From Spirosoma oryzicola (GTDB lineage Bacteria; Bacteroidota; Bacteroidia; Cytophagales; Spirosomataceae): a stretch of DNA of 64,000 bases. Of this stretch, positions 34,242 through 42,500 are shown in pieces. The notes under the pieces are model-generated. The model searched no databases. It was not told the DNA's origin and was given only the letters and a program-made list of their open reading frames with translations. Each line of letters opens with the position of its first letter. Position 1 is the stretch's first letter. The DNA lies in contig NZ_CP089538.1 in the NCBI RefSeq assembly GCF_021233055.1, positions 539,501 through 603,500 of the forward strand, written 5' to 3'. The position numbers were made by a program, and so were the translations under genes.

Positions 34242-34688
34242 ATGGCAAGAAAGGCAATAGTAATCGACTGGAAGCTGGTAGAAAAGATGCTACGCAGCAT
34301 GTGCGACGGCCCGGAGATTGCCGCCCGTGTGGGTGTTCATCCCGATACGTTGTACCGCGCCTGTAAAAAGGAACATAAAATAGCATTTCAGGACTATGCG
34401 GCCAGTATGTACGCCAGCACGCGCCAGATGCTGCGCGAACAACAGATTAACAAGGCAGTGGGCTACAAGCGTCTTGAGGATACGCCGTTCAATACTGCTC
34501 AGGGGGTTATATTCATGCCGGTAGTAAGGCACTATGAGCCGTCCGATACTATGCTCAAGTGGCTGGGTGTTCAGTACCTGAATCAGAAAGAGAAACAGGA
34601 CGTAACGCTCGAAATACCCGATTTTGTTATCGTTGGCGATACCGACGATGACGAGGAAGAAACAGACGACGACGAAACCGAAGAATGA
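34242..34688 (+). CDS. Terminase small subunit-like protein
   Basis: 148 aa. The N-terminal helix-turn-helix (VEKMLRSMCDGPEIAARVGVHPDTLYRACKKEH) is the DNA-recognition region expected for a small terminase. A helical oligomerisation part follows (STRQMLREQQINKAVGYKRL). It ends in a very acidic tail (DDDEEETDDDETEE). Position is decisive: the stop codon overlaps the ATG of the large subunit (ATGA, 34685-34688). It should recognise the packaging site. Confidence 0.78.
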   Translation: MARKAIVIDWKLVEKMLRSMCDGPEIAARVGVHPDTLYRACKKEHKIAFQDYAASMYASTRQMLREQQINKAVGYKRLEDTPFNTAQGVIFMPVVRHYEPSDTMLKWLGVQYLNQKEKQDVTLEIPDFVIVGDTDDDEEETDDDETEE

Positions 34689-36130
34689 GCAGACCGCGTA
34701 AACGCGAAGCTCCGTTACCTCCCCGAAGTGATCACCCCGAACGGTCGGCCTCTGGTCTGCCCAAGAAAGTAAAAGTAGGCAAAAAGATGTATGAACAGGT
34801 TCGCCCGAACCCGATCATAGATATGAGCCAGATGCGGCATAAGCTGCTGCCAGTCTATCAGAAACTAGTAAAGGCTGCTACTGACTACACCATCAATTAC
34901 GGCGGTGGCGGTTCTGGTAAGTCGTTTGCGCAAGCGCAGTACTTCGTTCGCCGTCTGCTGACCAAGAAGCATAAGCTACTTGTTATACGCAAGTTCGGAA
35001 CGTCGCTGAATGATTCAGTTATTGCGCAGTTCAAAGAGGTTGCTCTGCCTTTCTTCGGGCTGCGTGAAAATGTCCACTGGAAATACAACGGGAGTCGCAA
35101 GCAAATAACCTTTGCCAACGGCTCTACGATCATTTTCAAGGGGCTGGACGATGCCGAGAAGTTTAAGAGTATCGTGGGCGTGTCGCTGGTCTGGATCGAG
35201 GAAGCGACCGAGATAGAAAAGAACGAGTTCAAGATTGTCAATGACCGGATAAGGGGTAAGAAGAAAGTACAAATCTTCCTGACGTACAACCCGATCTCGG
35301 AACGGCACTGGCTACGCGAACGGTTTCATAACCCCGACGATCCACACAAAGGGATTGACGACCGCACGACGGTTATATTCAGCACGTATCTGGAAAACCC
35401 GTTCGTCGGTCAGAAGTACATTGACGAAATGGCGTATTATCAGGATCACGACCCTGATCACTACCGCGTCTATGGACTAGGACAGTTCGGTATCATTCGC
35501 CCGGAGAATCCATACTTCACCAGCTGGAAGCCAACCAAGCAGAAAGGCAAAACCAAGTACAACCCTGCGCACCCGGTTTGTGTATCGTTCGACTTCAACA
35601 TCAAAAACTCGTTCGTTGTCAGTCAGCACTACGACGGCAAGCGTATTCAGTTTCTGGAAGCCAAACACGGCGAGGGTGATCTGCTCGAAATGTGCCGATA
35701 CCTGGCTATCAAGTACGGGCGTAATCACATTCGGTTTACGGGTGACGCGTCGGGTAACGCAGGCAGTGCCTACACAACGGGTAACGTATCCGCCTGGACG
35801 CTGATTGAGCAGTACATGGCTCAGTTCGGTGCAACCTTCTGCGATTACGAAATGGTTCCGAAGTCAAACCCTTCGACGGCTTCATCACGGCACATCTGTA
35901 ACGCGCTGCTGGTCTACTACATGGAACGGATGACTGTTGATCTTGTGGAGTGCGGTATACTAACCGATGACATTGAACGTATGCGGGCAACGTCCGAGGG
36001 TTCGCTGGATAAGCACGATGCAAATAAGAATAACTACGGTCACATTGGCGACTGTTTCCGTTACGCTCTGCATAATTTTGAATATGATACGTACTTATCG
36101 CTGGGGATTGCAAAAAAAGGTATAGCTTAG
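34685..36130 (+). CDS. Phage terminase large subunit (PBSX-like)
   Basis: 481 aa. ATPase: Walker A GGGGSGKS (73-80), Walker B VSLVWIEEA (166-174, catalytic Glu), coupling motif LTYNP (199-203). The RNase H-like nuclease has acidic residues in SFDFN (D303), FTGDASG (D354) and HIGDCFRY (D456). This is the motor that cuts concatemers and packs DNA into proheads. The four-base overlap with the small subunit and the terminator at 36143 define the packaging unit. It establishes the region as a tailed-phage genome. Confidence 0.95.
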   Translation: MSRPRKREAPLPPRSDHPERSASGLPKKVKVGKKMYEQVRPNPIIDMSQMRHKLLPVYQKLVKAATDYTINYGGGGSGKSFAQAQYFVRRLLTKKHKLLVIRKFGTSLNDSVIAQFKEVALPFFGLRENVHWKYNGSRKQITFANGSTIIFKGLDDAEKFKSIVGVSLVWIEEATEIEKNEFKIVNDRIRGKKKVQIFLTYNPISERHWLRERFHNPDDPHKGIDDRTTVIFSTYLENPFVGQKYIDEMAYYQDHDPDHYRVYGLGQFGIIRPENPYFTSWKPTKQKGKTKYNPAHPVCVSFDFNIKNSFVVSQHYDGKRIQFLEAKHGEGDLLEMCRYLAIKYGRNHIRFTGDASGNAGSAYTTGNVSAWTLIEQYMAQFGATFCDYEMVPKSNPSTASSRHICNALLVYYMERMTVDLVECGILTDDIERMRATSEGSLDKHDANKNNYGHIGDCFRYALHNFEYDTYLSLGIAKKGIA

Positions 36131-36142
36131 GGGCTGTAATTC

Positions 36143-36165
36143 AGAGGCAAACGCCCTCTTTTTTT
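36143..36165 (+). terminator. Terminator after terminase large subunit
   Basis: AGAGGC and GCCCTCT pair with one bulged base around AAAC, followed by seven T. It starts 12 bases past the stop. Confidence 0.8.
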
Positions 36166-36183
36166 GTAAGTAGTTGAGTAATA

Positions 36184-36199
36184 GTAACATTACAATTAT
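36184..36199 (+). promoter_or_regulatory. Phage palindromic element, site F (weak)
   Basis: GTAACATTACAATTAT, four mismatches to the consensus, upstream of the connector/tail operon and just after the terminase terminator. TACTTTTT follows nearby. The position fits the others, but the match is poor. Confidence 0.35.
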
Positions 36200-36258
36200 T
36201 GTTTGAAACTATTACTTTTTTCATTTGTGTTTTGCAACCGAAATACTTAGGCGTACTT

Positions 36259-37284
36259 ATGACAAGTGAGAGTAACAATCCTTTTCGTTCGCTGGTTGGT
36301 CTGCGGGGCGTCGATACAGTAACGCACGCTTGGGTAAACGACATAACTGGTATTAGTACCGAATTGGTTTCTGATCTGGCGCAGCCTTCTGATATTTTCG
36401 GCAGTATATCGCAAATCGCAGACCCAACCACTGCTGTATGGGAAGGTGTTCACCGCGAAGCCTACGAAAAGCTGGTTACAGAAATCAAGTTGCAGCTCAG
36501 TGAGAACTACGATTTCGCCCCGGTTATTGTGCGTACAGCGCAGCCTCAACGGGCAAAGCCGTCTGAAACTGTAGCGGGGCCGTTTCTGGTCGGCTCAATT
36601 GCGACTATTCCGTACTTGGAAAACGCAACGATAAACCTCAATGCGCTGACGGTGTTCGTTGTGCCTACCGGCTCAGGTTCGCCAAACCAAACGGCAATGG
36701 CTTCAGTACGCGTTTACGACATGGATTCACAAGCCATGTTCTATTCGGCCCCGCACGAGTTTCGGTTCGGTGCAAATACGATTCAGTTGAACCAGCCCTA
36801 TAGAACGCTGTTTCTTGAGCCGTTGCGTCTGGGTGTATTTGTTGATGTGTCTCAGATGTGGCTCAGTGAACTGCGGCTTGATTGGGGCAAATGCGAAGGG
36901 GATTACCTGCTTGAGGGGGCTAGAATGCTGAACACAGTCGCTACCATTGATGCGGAAAAAACCTACGTATCGCTCGATATTGAGGTTGTACGCTCGATTG
37001 AGCCGATGCTGACGCGCTACGCTAAGGAAATGGCAAACGCCTATCGGTATCTATGCGGCTCGCTGCTGATGACTGAGAAGCTGGCAACGCCGAACCTGAG
37101 CGCGTTTACGCTGTCTAACGTGCAAATGACTGAGCGACTCGAAAGCAAGCTGTTTGATGACTTTAAACGCGCTCTGCGCCCTACTGTTAGACTGCTATCA
37201 AACGAGCTACAGCAGCAGCAGTCATTGACGATCCCCCTTGCCACGCCCAACGAAACGACGATTATCTACGGCTCGTATGTTTAG
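36259..37284 (+). CDS. Phage structural protein, unknown (first gene of tail operon)
   Basis: 341 aa from ATG 36259 (MTSESNNPFRSLVGL); the frame is open from 36199, but that part lies inside the promoter region. No family recognised. It has a mix of strands (FLVGSIATIPYLENATINLNALTVFVV) and helices, and a Gln-rich end (ELQQQQS). It follows terminase and overlaps the next gene by eight bases. By position it may be a connector, adaptor or neck protein, but this is only inference. Confidence 0.65.
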   Translation: MTSESNNPFRSLVGLRGVDTVTHAWVNDITGISTELVSDLAQPSDIFGSISQIADPTTAVWEGVHREAYEKLVTEIKLQLSENYDFAPVIVRTAQPQRAKPSETVAGPFLVGSIATIPYLENATINLNALTVFVVPTGSGSPNQTAMASVRVYDMDSQAMFYSAPHEFRFGANTIQLNQPYRTLFLEPLRLGVFVDVSQMWLSELRLDWGKCEGDYLLEGARMLNTVATIDAEKTYVSLDIEVVRSIEPMLTRYAKEMANAYRYLCGSLLMTEKLATPNLSAFTLSNVQMTERLESKLFDDFKRALRPTVRLLSNELQQQQSLTIPLATPNETTIIYGSYV

Positions 37285-37762
37285 AATTGATTCGGGTACG
37301 TCACTGGCTGACCTGCTGGCGATTCAGAAAAAGCTCCAGCTTGTTCAGCAGCGTCAGCTAACATTAGTACGAATGACGGCTCAGTTTGGGGCCAATCAGG
37401 TACGCGACCGGATTCAGCTAACGGGGCGCAACACCCAGGGCGACCCGATGATCAGTAAAAGTCCTAAACGGCTGGGTCGCTATTCGGCTTCACACGGCAA
37501 GGTTCGTCAGGAAGAGGGATTACGTACTGATCTGATCAACCTCACGTTTTCGGGTGAATTGCTCAACGGCGATAGCTGGACGGCCATTCAGGACAGCGAC
37601 GATAGTTACGGCGCAGGCTTCAATGAAAACGCGATGAGCGAACGCGCCGACTTTCTGGAAGAGGAGTTCGGGGAAGTGTTTCAGCTGTCAGCAGACGAAG
37701 AAGATGCCGCTGCGGATTACTTCAACAATGCACTTACCGATTTAATGACCGTAACGTTTTAG
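37277..37762 (+). CDS. Putative head-tail connector / virion morphogenesis-like protein
   Basis: 161 aa from ATG 37277, overlapping the previous stop by eight bases. A long N-terminal helix (LADLLAIQKKLQLVQQRQLTLVRMTAQFGANQVRDRI) is followed by a KSPKRLGRYSASHGKVRQEEGLRTDLINLTFSGELLNG segment that resembles HK97 gp10/virion-morphogenesis proteins (S...Y...R...L..L..TGEL). This supports a head-closure or tail-completion role. The C-terminal part is acidic. Confidence 0.6.
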   Translation: MFRIDSGTSLADLLAIQKKLQLVQQRQLTLVRMTAQFGANQVRDRIQLTGRNTQGDPMISKSPKRLGRYSASHGKVRQEEGLRTDLINLTFSGELLNGDSWTAIQDSDDSYGAGFNENAMSERADFLEEEFGEVFQLSADEEDAAADYFNNALTDLMTVTF

Positions 37763-37765
37763 CCC

Positions 37766-38293
37766 ATGAATGACAGTCTGCTATTACAGCCCATTGACGA
37801 ACACCTGAAAGCAACGCAGCCGGGCGTTCGTACGCAGTTTGCCGGTCGCGTCGAACAGTTCTACGACCCGCAGCTGCGCAGGCCGGGACTGATGCGTTTT
37901 GATAGTACAACGCTTGCGCCGAGTCGCTACACGATTGATACCGTCAACTTTGATTTGCAGGTTGCGCACCGTCTGACTGGTGGACAGCCGGTTAAAAGCC
38001 CCACGCGCTGGGGATCGCGTCAGCAGATTGCTTTCGATTTGTACTGGACGCTGATCTGCGCCACAAAACGCCCCGGCATCATTACGCAGTTTCTGCTTGC
38101 TTTCTCGCACATGAACGACCTCGAAGTTAGCGAGTTCAGCACCGATACGCTAAGCATCCTAAAGCGCGATTTCCTATTCTCACCAGACGGAAAAACGCCC
38201 TACGATCCACAATTACAGTGTTTTTCTATTCAGTACCGAATGTTGAACATTTCGGAAGAAGTGTTCTCTAGCCTTTGTAACTCTTTTAGTTAA
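37766..38293 (+). CDS. Phage tail-terminator-like protein, unknown
   Basis: 175 aa, three bases after the preceding gene and one base before the next. No family recognised. An alpha/beta pattern with YTIDTVNFDLQVAHRLTGG and FDLYWTLICATKRPGII is seen. In many siphophages the gene in this slot, between connector and tail chaperone, is the tail terminator or neck protein, so that is the best positional guess. Confidence 0.55.
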   Translation: MNDSLLLQPIDEHLKATQPGVRTQFAGRVEQFYDPQLRRPGLMRFDSTTLAPSRYTIDTVNFDLQVAHRLTGGQPVKSPTRWGSRQQIAFDLYWTLICATKRPGIITQFLLAFSHMNDLEVSEFSTDTLSILKRDFLFSPDGKTPYDPQLQCFSIQYRMLNISEEVFSSLCNSFS

Positions 38294-38294
38294 T

Positions 38295-39119
38295 ATGAAT
38301 ACTAGTACTTTTCACCCGGAGTTTAAAAAGGCGTTTGAGTTAGGCCATGTTGAGCCGGTAGCCCTGCCCAACGGCGAGCCGTTTATCATTGACGGACACC
38401 AGTTCTATCAGGCGGCAAACGACGGCACAAGCATGTATCAGGGGCGTGCGATGTCGTTTACGGACGTAATTGAGAAGCACGACCGGCTAAAGCTCGATGA
38501 AGCGACAATTCGCGCTTTCTTTCTCACTGTAAGCGAGAACGCAACGCAGGCTATGAAGCTGATGAATAACGACCCAGAGCAGGCGTTACGCTATCTGAGC
38601 GAGATTATGACGCTGGCCGGACACGGCAAGCAGCGTCTTGATCTGTACGAAGATGTTGCCGAGCTGGGTATCGGTAGCAACACGGCGCGTATTTATGAAC
38701 TATCGTCGATCTGGTTTTTTCTGTCCGACGAAGACCCGGCAGGCTATGACCCGGCAAAGGGTGAGCGCAACGTCAAACTAATGTTAAAGCGGCCCGACCT
38801 CTATGATTTTTTTTTAAGGCTGCGGTTGAACCAATTCGCTCCCTTAGCAGCGCACTCCGCCGAAAATACCCTGAGGTGTATGAAGGCGATAGAGGACAGC
38901 AACTTCGAGGGGCTGCTCCTCTTCACGCAAACCCTGTTGAACTACAAAATCAATGGAGTAAATCCCACTACGACCCGATTTTTAGAGTCGCTGACGGCGA
39001 CCCTGCGCGTTTACGATTCCTGTTACGTTCAACTGTGGAAGAATCTCACGACTACATGGCCGCAAGCGTCCGAAAACAGCAGTTCGAAGCCAGTGAGCGC
39101 GAACGACTCGCTGAACTAG
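38295..39119 (+). CDS. Tail assembly chaperone-like protein, frame 0
   Basis: 274 aa, mostly helical. It lies upstream of the tape measure, where lambda-type phages have the G/GT chaperone pair. At 38807-38815 there is a run of nine T followed by AA. In frame it reads U UUU UUA (38810-38816), a classical -1 slippery heptamer. Right there the -1 frame opens (its last stop, TGA, is at 38804-38806) and stays open to 39148. Frame 0 also stays open for 100 more codons to 39119. The first 174 residues are common to both products. Confidence 0.7.
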   Translation: MNTSTFHPEFKKAFELGHVEPVALPNGEPFIIDGHQFYQAANDGTSMYQGRAMSFTDVIEKHDRLKLDEATIRAFFLTVSENATQAMKLMNNDPEQALRYLSEIMTLAGHGKQRLDLYEDVAELGIGSNTARIYELSSIWFFLSDEDPAGYDPAKGERNVKLMLKRPDLYDFFLRLRLNQFAPLAAHSAENTLRCMKAIEDSNFEGLLLFTQTLLNYKINGVNPTTTRFLESLTATLRVYDSCYVQLWKNLTTTWPQASENSSSKPVSANDSLN

Positions 39120-39148
39120 CCAAGCGTAACAACTCAACGAAGAAATAA
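38816..39148 (+). CDS. -1 frame extension of the tail chaperone (GT-like)
   Basis: After slippage at 38810-38816, the -1 frame gives 110 codons: AAVEPIRSLSSALRRKYP, then HYDPIFRVADGDPARLRFLL, STVEESHDYMAASVRKQQFE and a charged helical end (ERERLAELAKRNNSTKK). The composition looks like a real soluble domain. First-position G+C is high in this frame, third-position G+C is high in frame 0, so both may be translated. An internal ATG exists at 38876, but no start signal was seen. Confidence 0.55.
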   Translation, partial: KAAVEPIRSLSSALRRKYPEVYEGDRGQQLRGAAPLHANPVELQNQWSKSHYDPIFRVADGDPARLRFLLRSTVEESHDYMAASVRKQQFEASERERLAELAKRNNSTKK

Positions 39149-39195
39149 CAACACCGTAGTACTTTTCAAATTATTCCAGAACACCAATCCCTAAA

Positions 39196-39579
39196 ATGCA
39201 ATCTTCTACTTTTCCGACAAAACAAGCGCAACAAGACCTTCAATTACTCCAAGATTTCTTATTTGAAAAAGTTTACAACGATCCTAAGCGTCTGTATGAT
39301 TCAGAGGTTGAGGATTTAGTCGAATACTGTTTTCGACAGTACTACGTGTTTCTGTTTAATTCTTACTCGCTGGAAGCCATGTATAAGCACTTTCAGCAGG
39401 AAGTTTACAAAATGCTGGAACTGCGCGAGGTGAGTAGCGATGAAGCCGAATACTGTCTACGCTCCGGTAGATTCTGTCAGTTTGCCCAAAAGCTAATGAA
39501 GGGCATTAAAAATGAAACCAATCAGGTCCCACCCTCGGCCAGCACATCAGGCGAGGATTTAACCCATGTCTGCGCGTGA
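39196..39579 (+). CDS. Small phage protein upstream of tape measure, unknown
   Basis: 127 aa, helical, no family recognised (QQDLQLLQDFLFEKVYNDPKRLYDSEVEDLVEYCF). It overlaps the tape measure ATG by 14 bases, so the two are translationally coupled. The slot between the chaperone and tape measure suggests another tail-assembly helper. Its DNA is slightly more AT-rich at the start than its neighbours. Confidence 0.6.
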   Translation: MQSSTFPTKQAQQDLQLLQDFLFEKVYNDPKRLYDSEVEDLVEYCFRQYYVFLFNSYSLEAMYKHFQQEVYKMLELREVSSDEAEYCLRSGRFCQFAQKLMKGIKNETNQVPPSASTSGEDLTHVCA

Positions 39580-42500
39580 GCAAAACATCCGTTTTAACTT
39601 CAAAGTAGCCTCCGAATTTCCCCAAGTTATTTCTCAATTAGAGACAGTTAACGATCTAATTGAAAAGCAGTCTAAAGTCGCGTCGGCCAGTGCCGACGCG
39701 GTTAAGACTTCACTCCTCCAACAGCGCAACGACACAAAAGCCACGGCGGACGAATCCCTAGCCATTGCCAAAGAGATCGCCCGACAGACCACGCTTGAGC
39801 GTAAAGCGCAACTTGATCAGCAGACCGCCCAGCTAAAAGCCAGCGAAGCCCAGAACACCGCTTTCGTTAAAGCCAGTGAACAGGAACGGGCTGCGATTAC
39901 CAAGCAGATTGCCCAGCAGACAACCAACGAACAGAACGCTGAGCTACGCCGTCGTGAGATCGAACTACAGGCATCGACCGAGCGTCAGACCGCCGCTTAC
40001 CGGGCTTCGCTCATTGAGCAGGCTCAGGCTGCGCAGCGTCTGAATGACCAGACCACGCTTGAGCTAAAAGCGGAGCTTAACGAACGCACGATTGCGGTAA
40101 AAGCCGAAGCCGACCAGCAGACGGCAGCTATCCGGGCTGAACAGCAGCGTCAGACAATGATCCTGCGCAATGAGCTGGCCGAACAGCGTGCCGAACTCAA
40201 GCAGCAGGGTAACGCGTATTCCGAGCTTCGCAACTTCATTGCCAGTGCCTTTGGCGTTTACGAAATCATTGAGTTTGGCCGGGGTGTTATTGATGCCAAA
40301 TCAAAGATTGACGTTTTTCGTACGGGTTTGCAGCAAATGATTGGCAGCAAGCGCGAAGCCGACGAACTGTTTGCGCGACTTCTGGAAATGGCGAAAACGA
40401 CGCCTTTCCAGGTGGAGAACCTGATGGAAACGGCGTTCCAGCTGAAAGCGATGGGTACGGCCACAAAAGACCTGATTCCTACGCTCGAAGTGCTGGGCAA
40501 CATGGCCGCTGTCGTCGGTGAGCAGAAGCTGGGACTCATTGCCAAAGCCTTCAACGACGTTCAGAACAAGGGTAAGCTGATGAAACAGGAGCTTAACCAG
40601 TTCGCTGAAAACGGCGTTCCGTTGTACGACCTGCTGGCCGAGTCGATGGGTAAAACCCGAGATGAGGTTGTGAAGCTGGCCGAAGATCACAAGATTTCAT
40701 TCGCTCAGGTAAAGGAAGCGTTGTTCGACGCTAGTTCGGCAGGCGGCAGGTATTATAACCTGATGTCTATTCAGGCGCAGACGCTGGGCGGTCAGGTATC
40801 TAACCTGGCTGATAAGTTTTTCCTCGCTAAAGCCAAGCTGGGGGATTACTTCGAGAACGGCCTGCAAAAAGTTGTCAGCGGGTTATCCTCGTTAGTGGAG
40901 TGGCTGGCTGGTTCTGACAAAGCGATTGACCGAAACGTCAAGATCGTTGAGGCTGCGGGTGCTGCGTGGCTGACCTATCACGGCTACGTTAATTCGGCCA
41001 TGATTGCCGAACGCGCAATGGCTGCGGCAATAACGGCTAAAAACGTCGTTGTCGGTGCTGGCTCGCTGGCGATGGGTACGCTCAATCTCCTAATGATTTC
41101 GGCGACCGGCTACACGGATCTGTTTTCGGCGGCTCAGGTTCGATCCGCAGCCGCAGCGCGGGCGACGTGGGCGGCTTTCCTGAGCAATCCGCTGGGGGCT
41201 ATTATTCTGACGGTTGGCGCACTGACAACGGCGTATCTGGCTTGGCAGGCGGCAAACGTGATCGTTATTGAATCAATCGGTGAGCAGCAGGCACAGCTTG
41301 AGAAAGAGCAGCGTTCGCTCAAGGTGTCGATTGAGCAGGCGATGAACCTGAAAGAAGGCACGAAGGAGCGAGCCGCTGCCATTCAGTCGCTGATTAATAA
41401 ATACCCGGACTACTTTGCGGGGCTGGACGCTGAGCATACCAATAATGCCCAGCTAAAGAAGATTCTTGATAAAGTCAATGAATCGTACACGACCCGGATT
41501 GCACTCGCTAAAGAAGCCTATCGGACGGAGCTTAACGAGGGTAAACTAAAGTCGCTTATCGAACAGCAGGAACAGCTGATGAAGGTAGCGGCTCAGCGTT
41601 TACCGGCTGAGGTCATGCTGAAAGTGGGCGGGGATGCTTCGCAGCTGCTGAAAGTAATTCAGGAGGTTCCCAAGTACGCTGAAATGCTGAAAGGCGACTG
41701 GATGACTCAGGTTGGCGACGATGTCGGGCGGCTGTTCGGTGGCATTAACCCCACAATTGCGCTTAAGCAGATCACGGCGGGTCTGAAAGAGTACGAGACA
41801 GAGGTTAAAGCGTCGGACGAACGAATCAAGAAAATCAAGGCTGACAATAATACGGCTCTGATCACGCTGGAAAACGAACGGCATAAAACCGTACTGGCTC
41901 AGCTGAAAGCAGCAAACGACGGTAGTGCGAAGGATCAGGCCGAGTATAACCGCAAGGCACAGGCTGAGGAAAAGCTGCACGCTACGAATCTGGGTGAGGT
42001 CAAGCAGCAGGCCCGTAAAAAGGAGGAGCAGGCCGAAAACGAACACGGCGGTAAGATGAAAACGATCACCGCCAATACTGCGGCACAGATCAAAGTCGAA
42101 AAACTGCGGTACGATTCGGACTCTTATTTTGAGAAAGTAAAGCTGCTCAAGGCGGAGGAGGACGCACAGATCGAATCGGTCAACCGGGTACTTGTCAACA
42201 GCAAAGCGAGCGGGGATAAGCTGGCCGCTGTTCGTGCGCAGTCGATGGATAAGATCAAGGAAATTCACGCAGCTACTGAAAAGAAAATTCAGGATTTGCG
42301 CGATGAAACTGTCCAGACGCTGCTGAGCGATACGCAGGATATTGTCGAAACGGATCGTCAGGCGCAGGAAGCGATTGTTGCGGCCAATCAGAAGTCGAAA
42401 AAGGAAATCGACAAAGAGAATAAAGAGGCTAAAAAAGAGCAAATTAAGGACGCCAAAGAGATCGCCAAAGAGGTTCAGGATGCCGAAGCGGAAACTCAGA

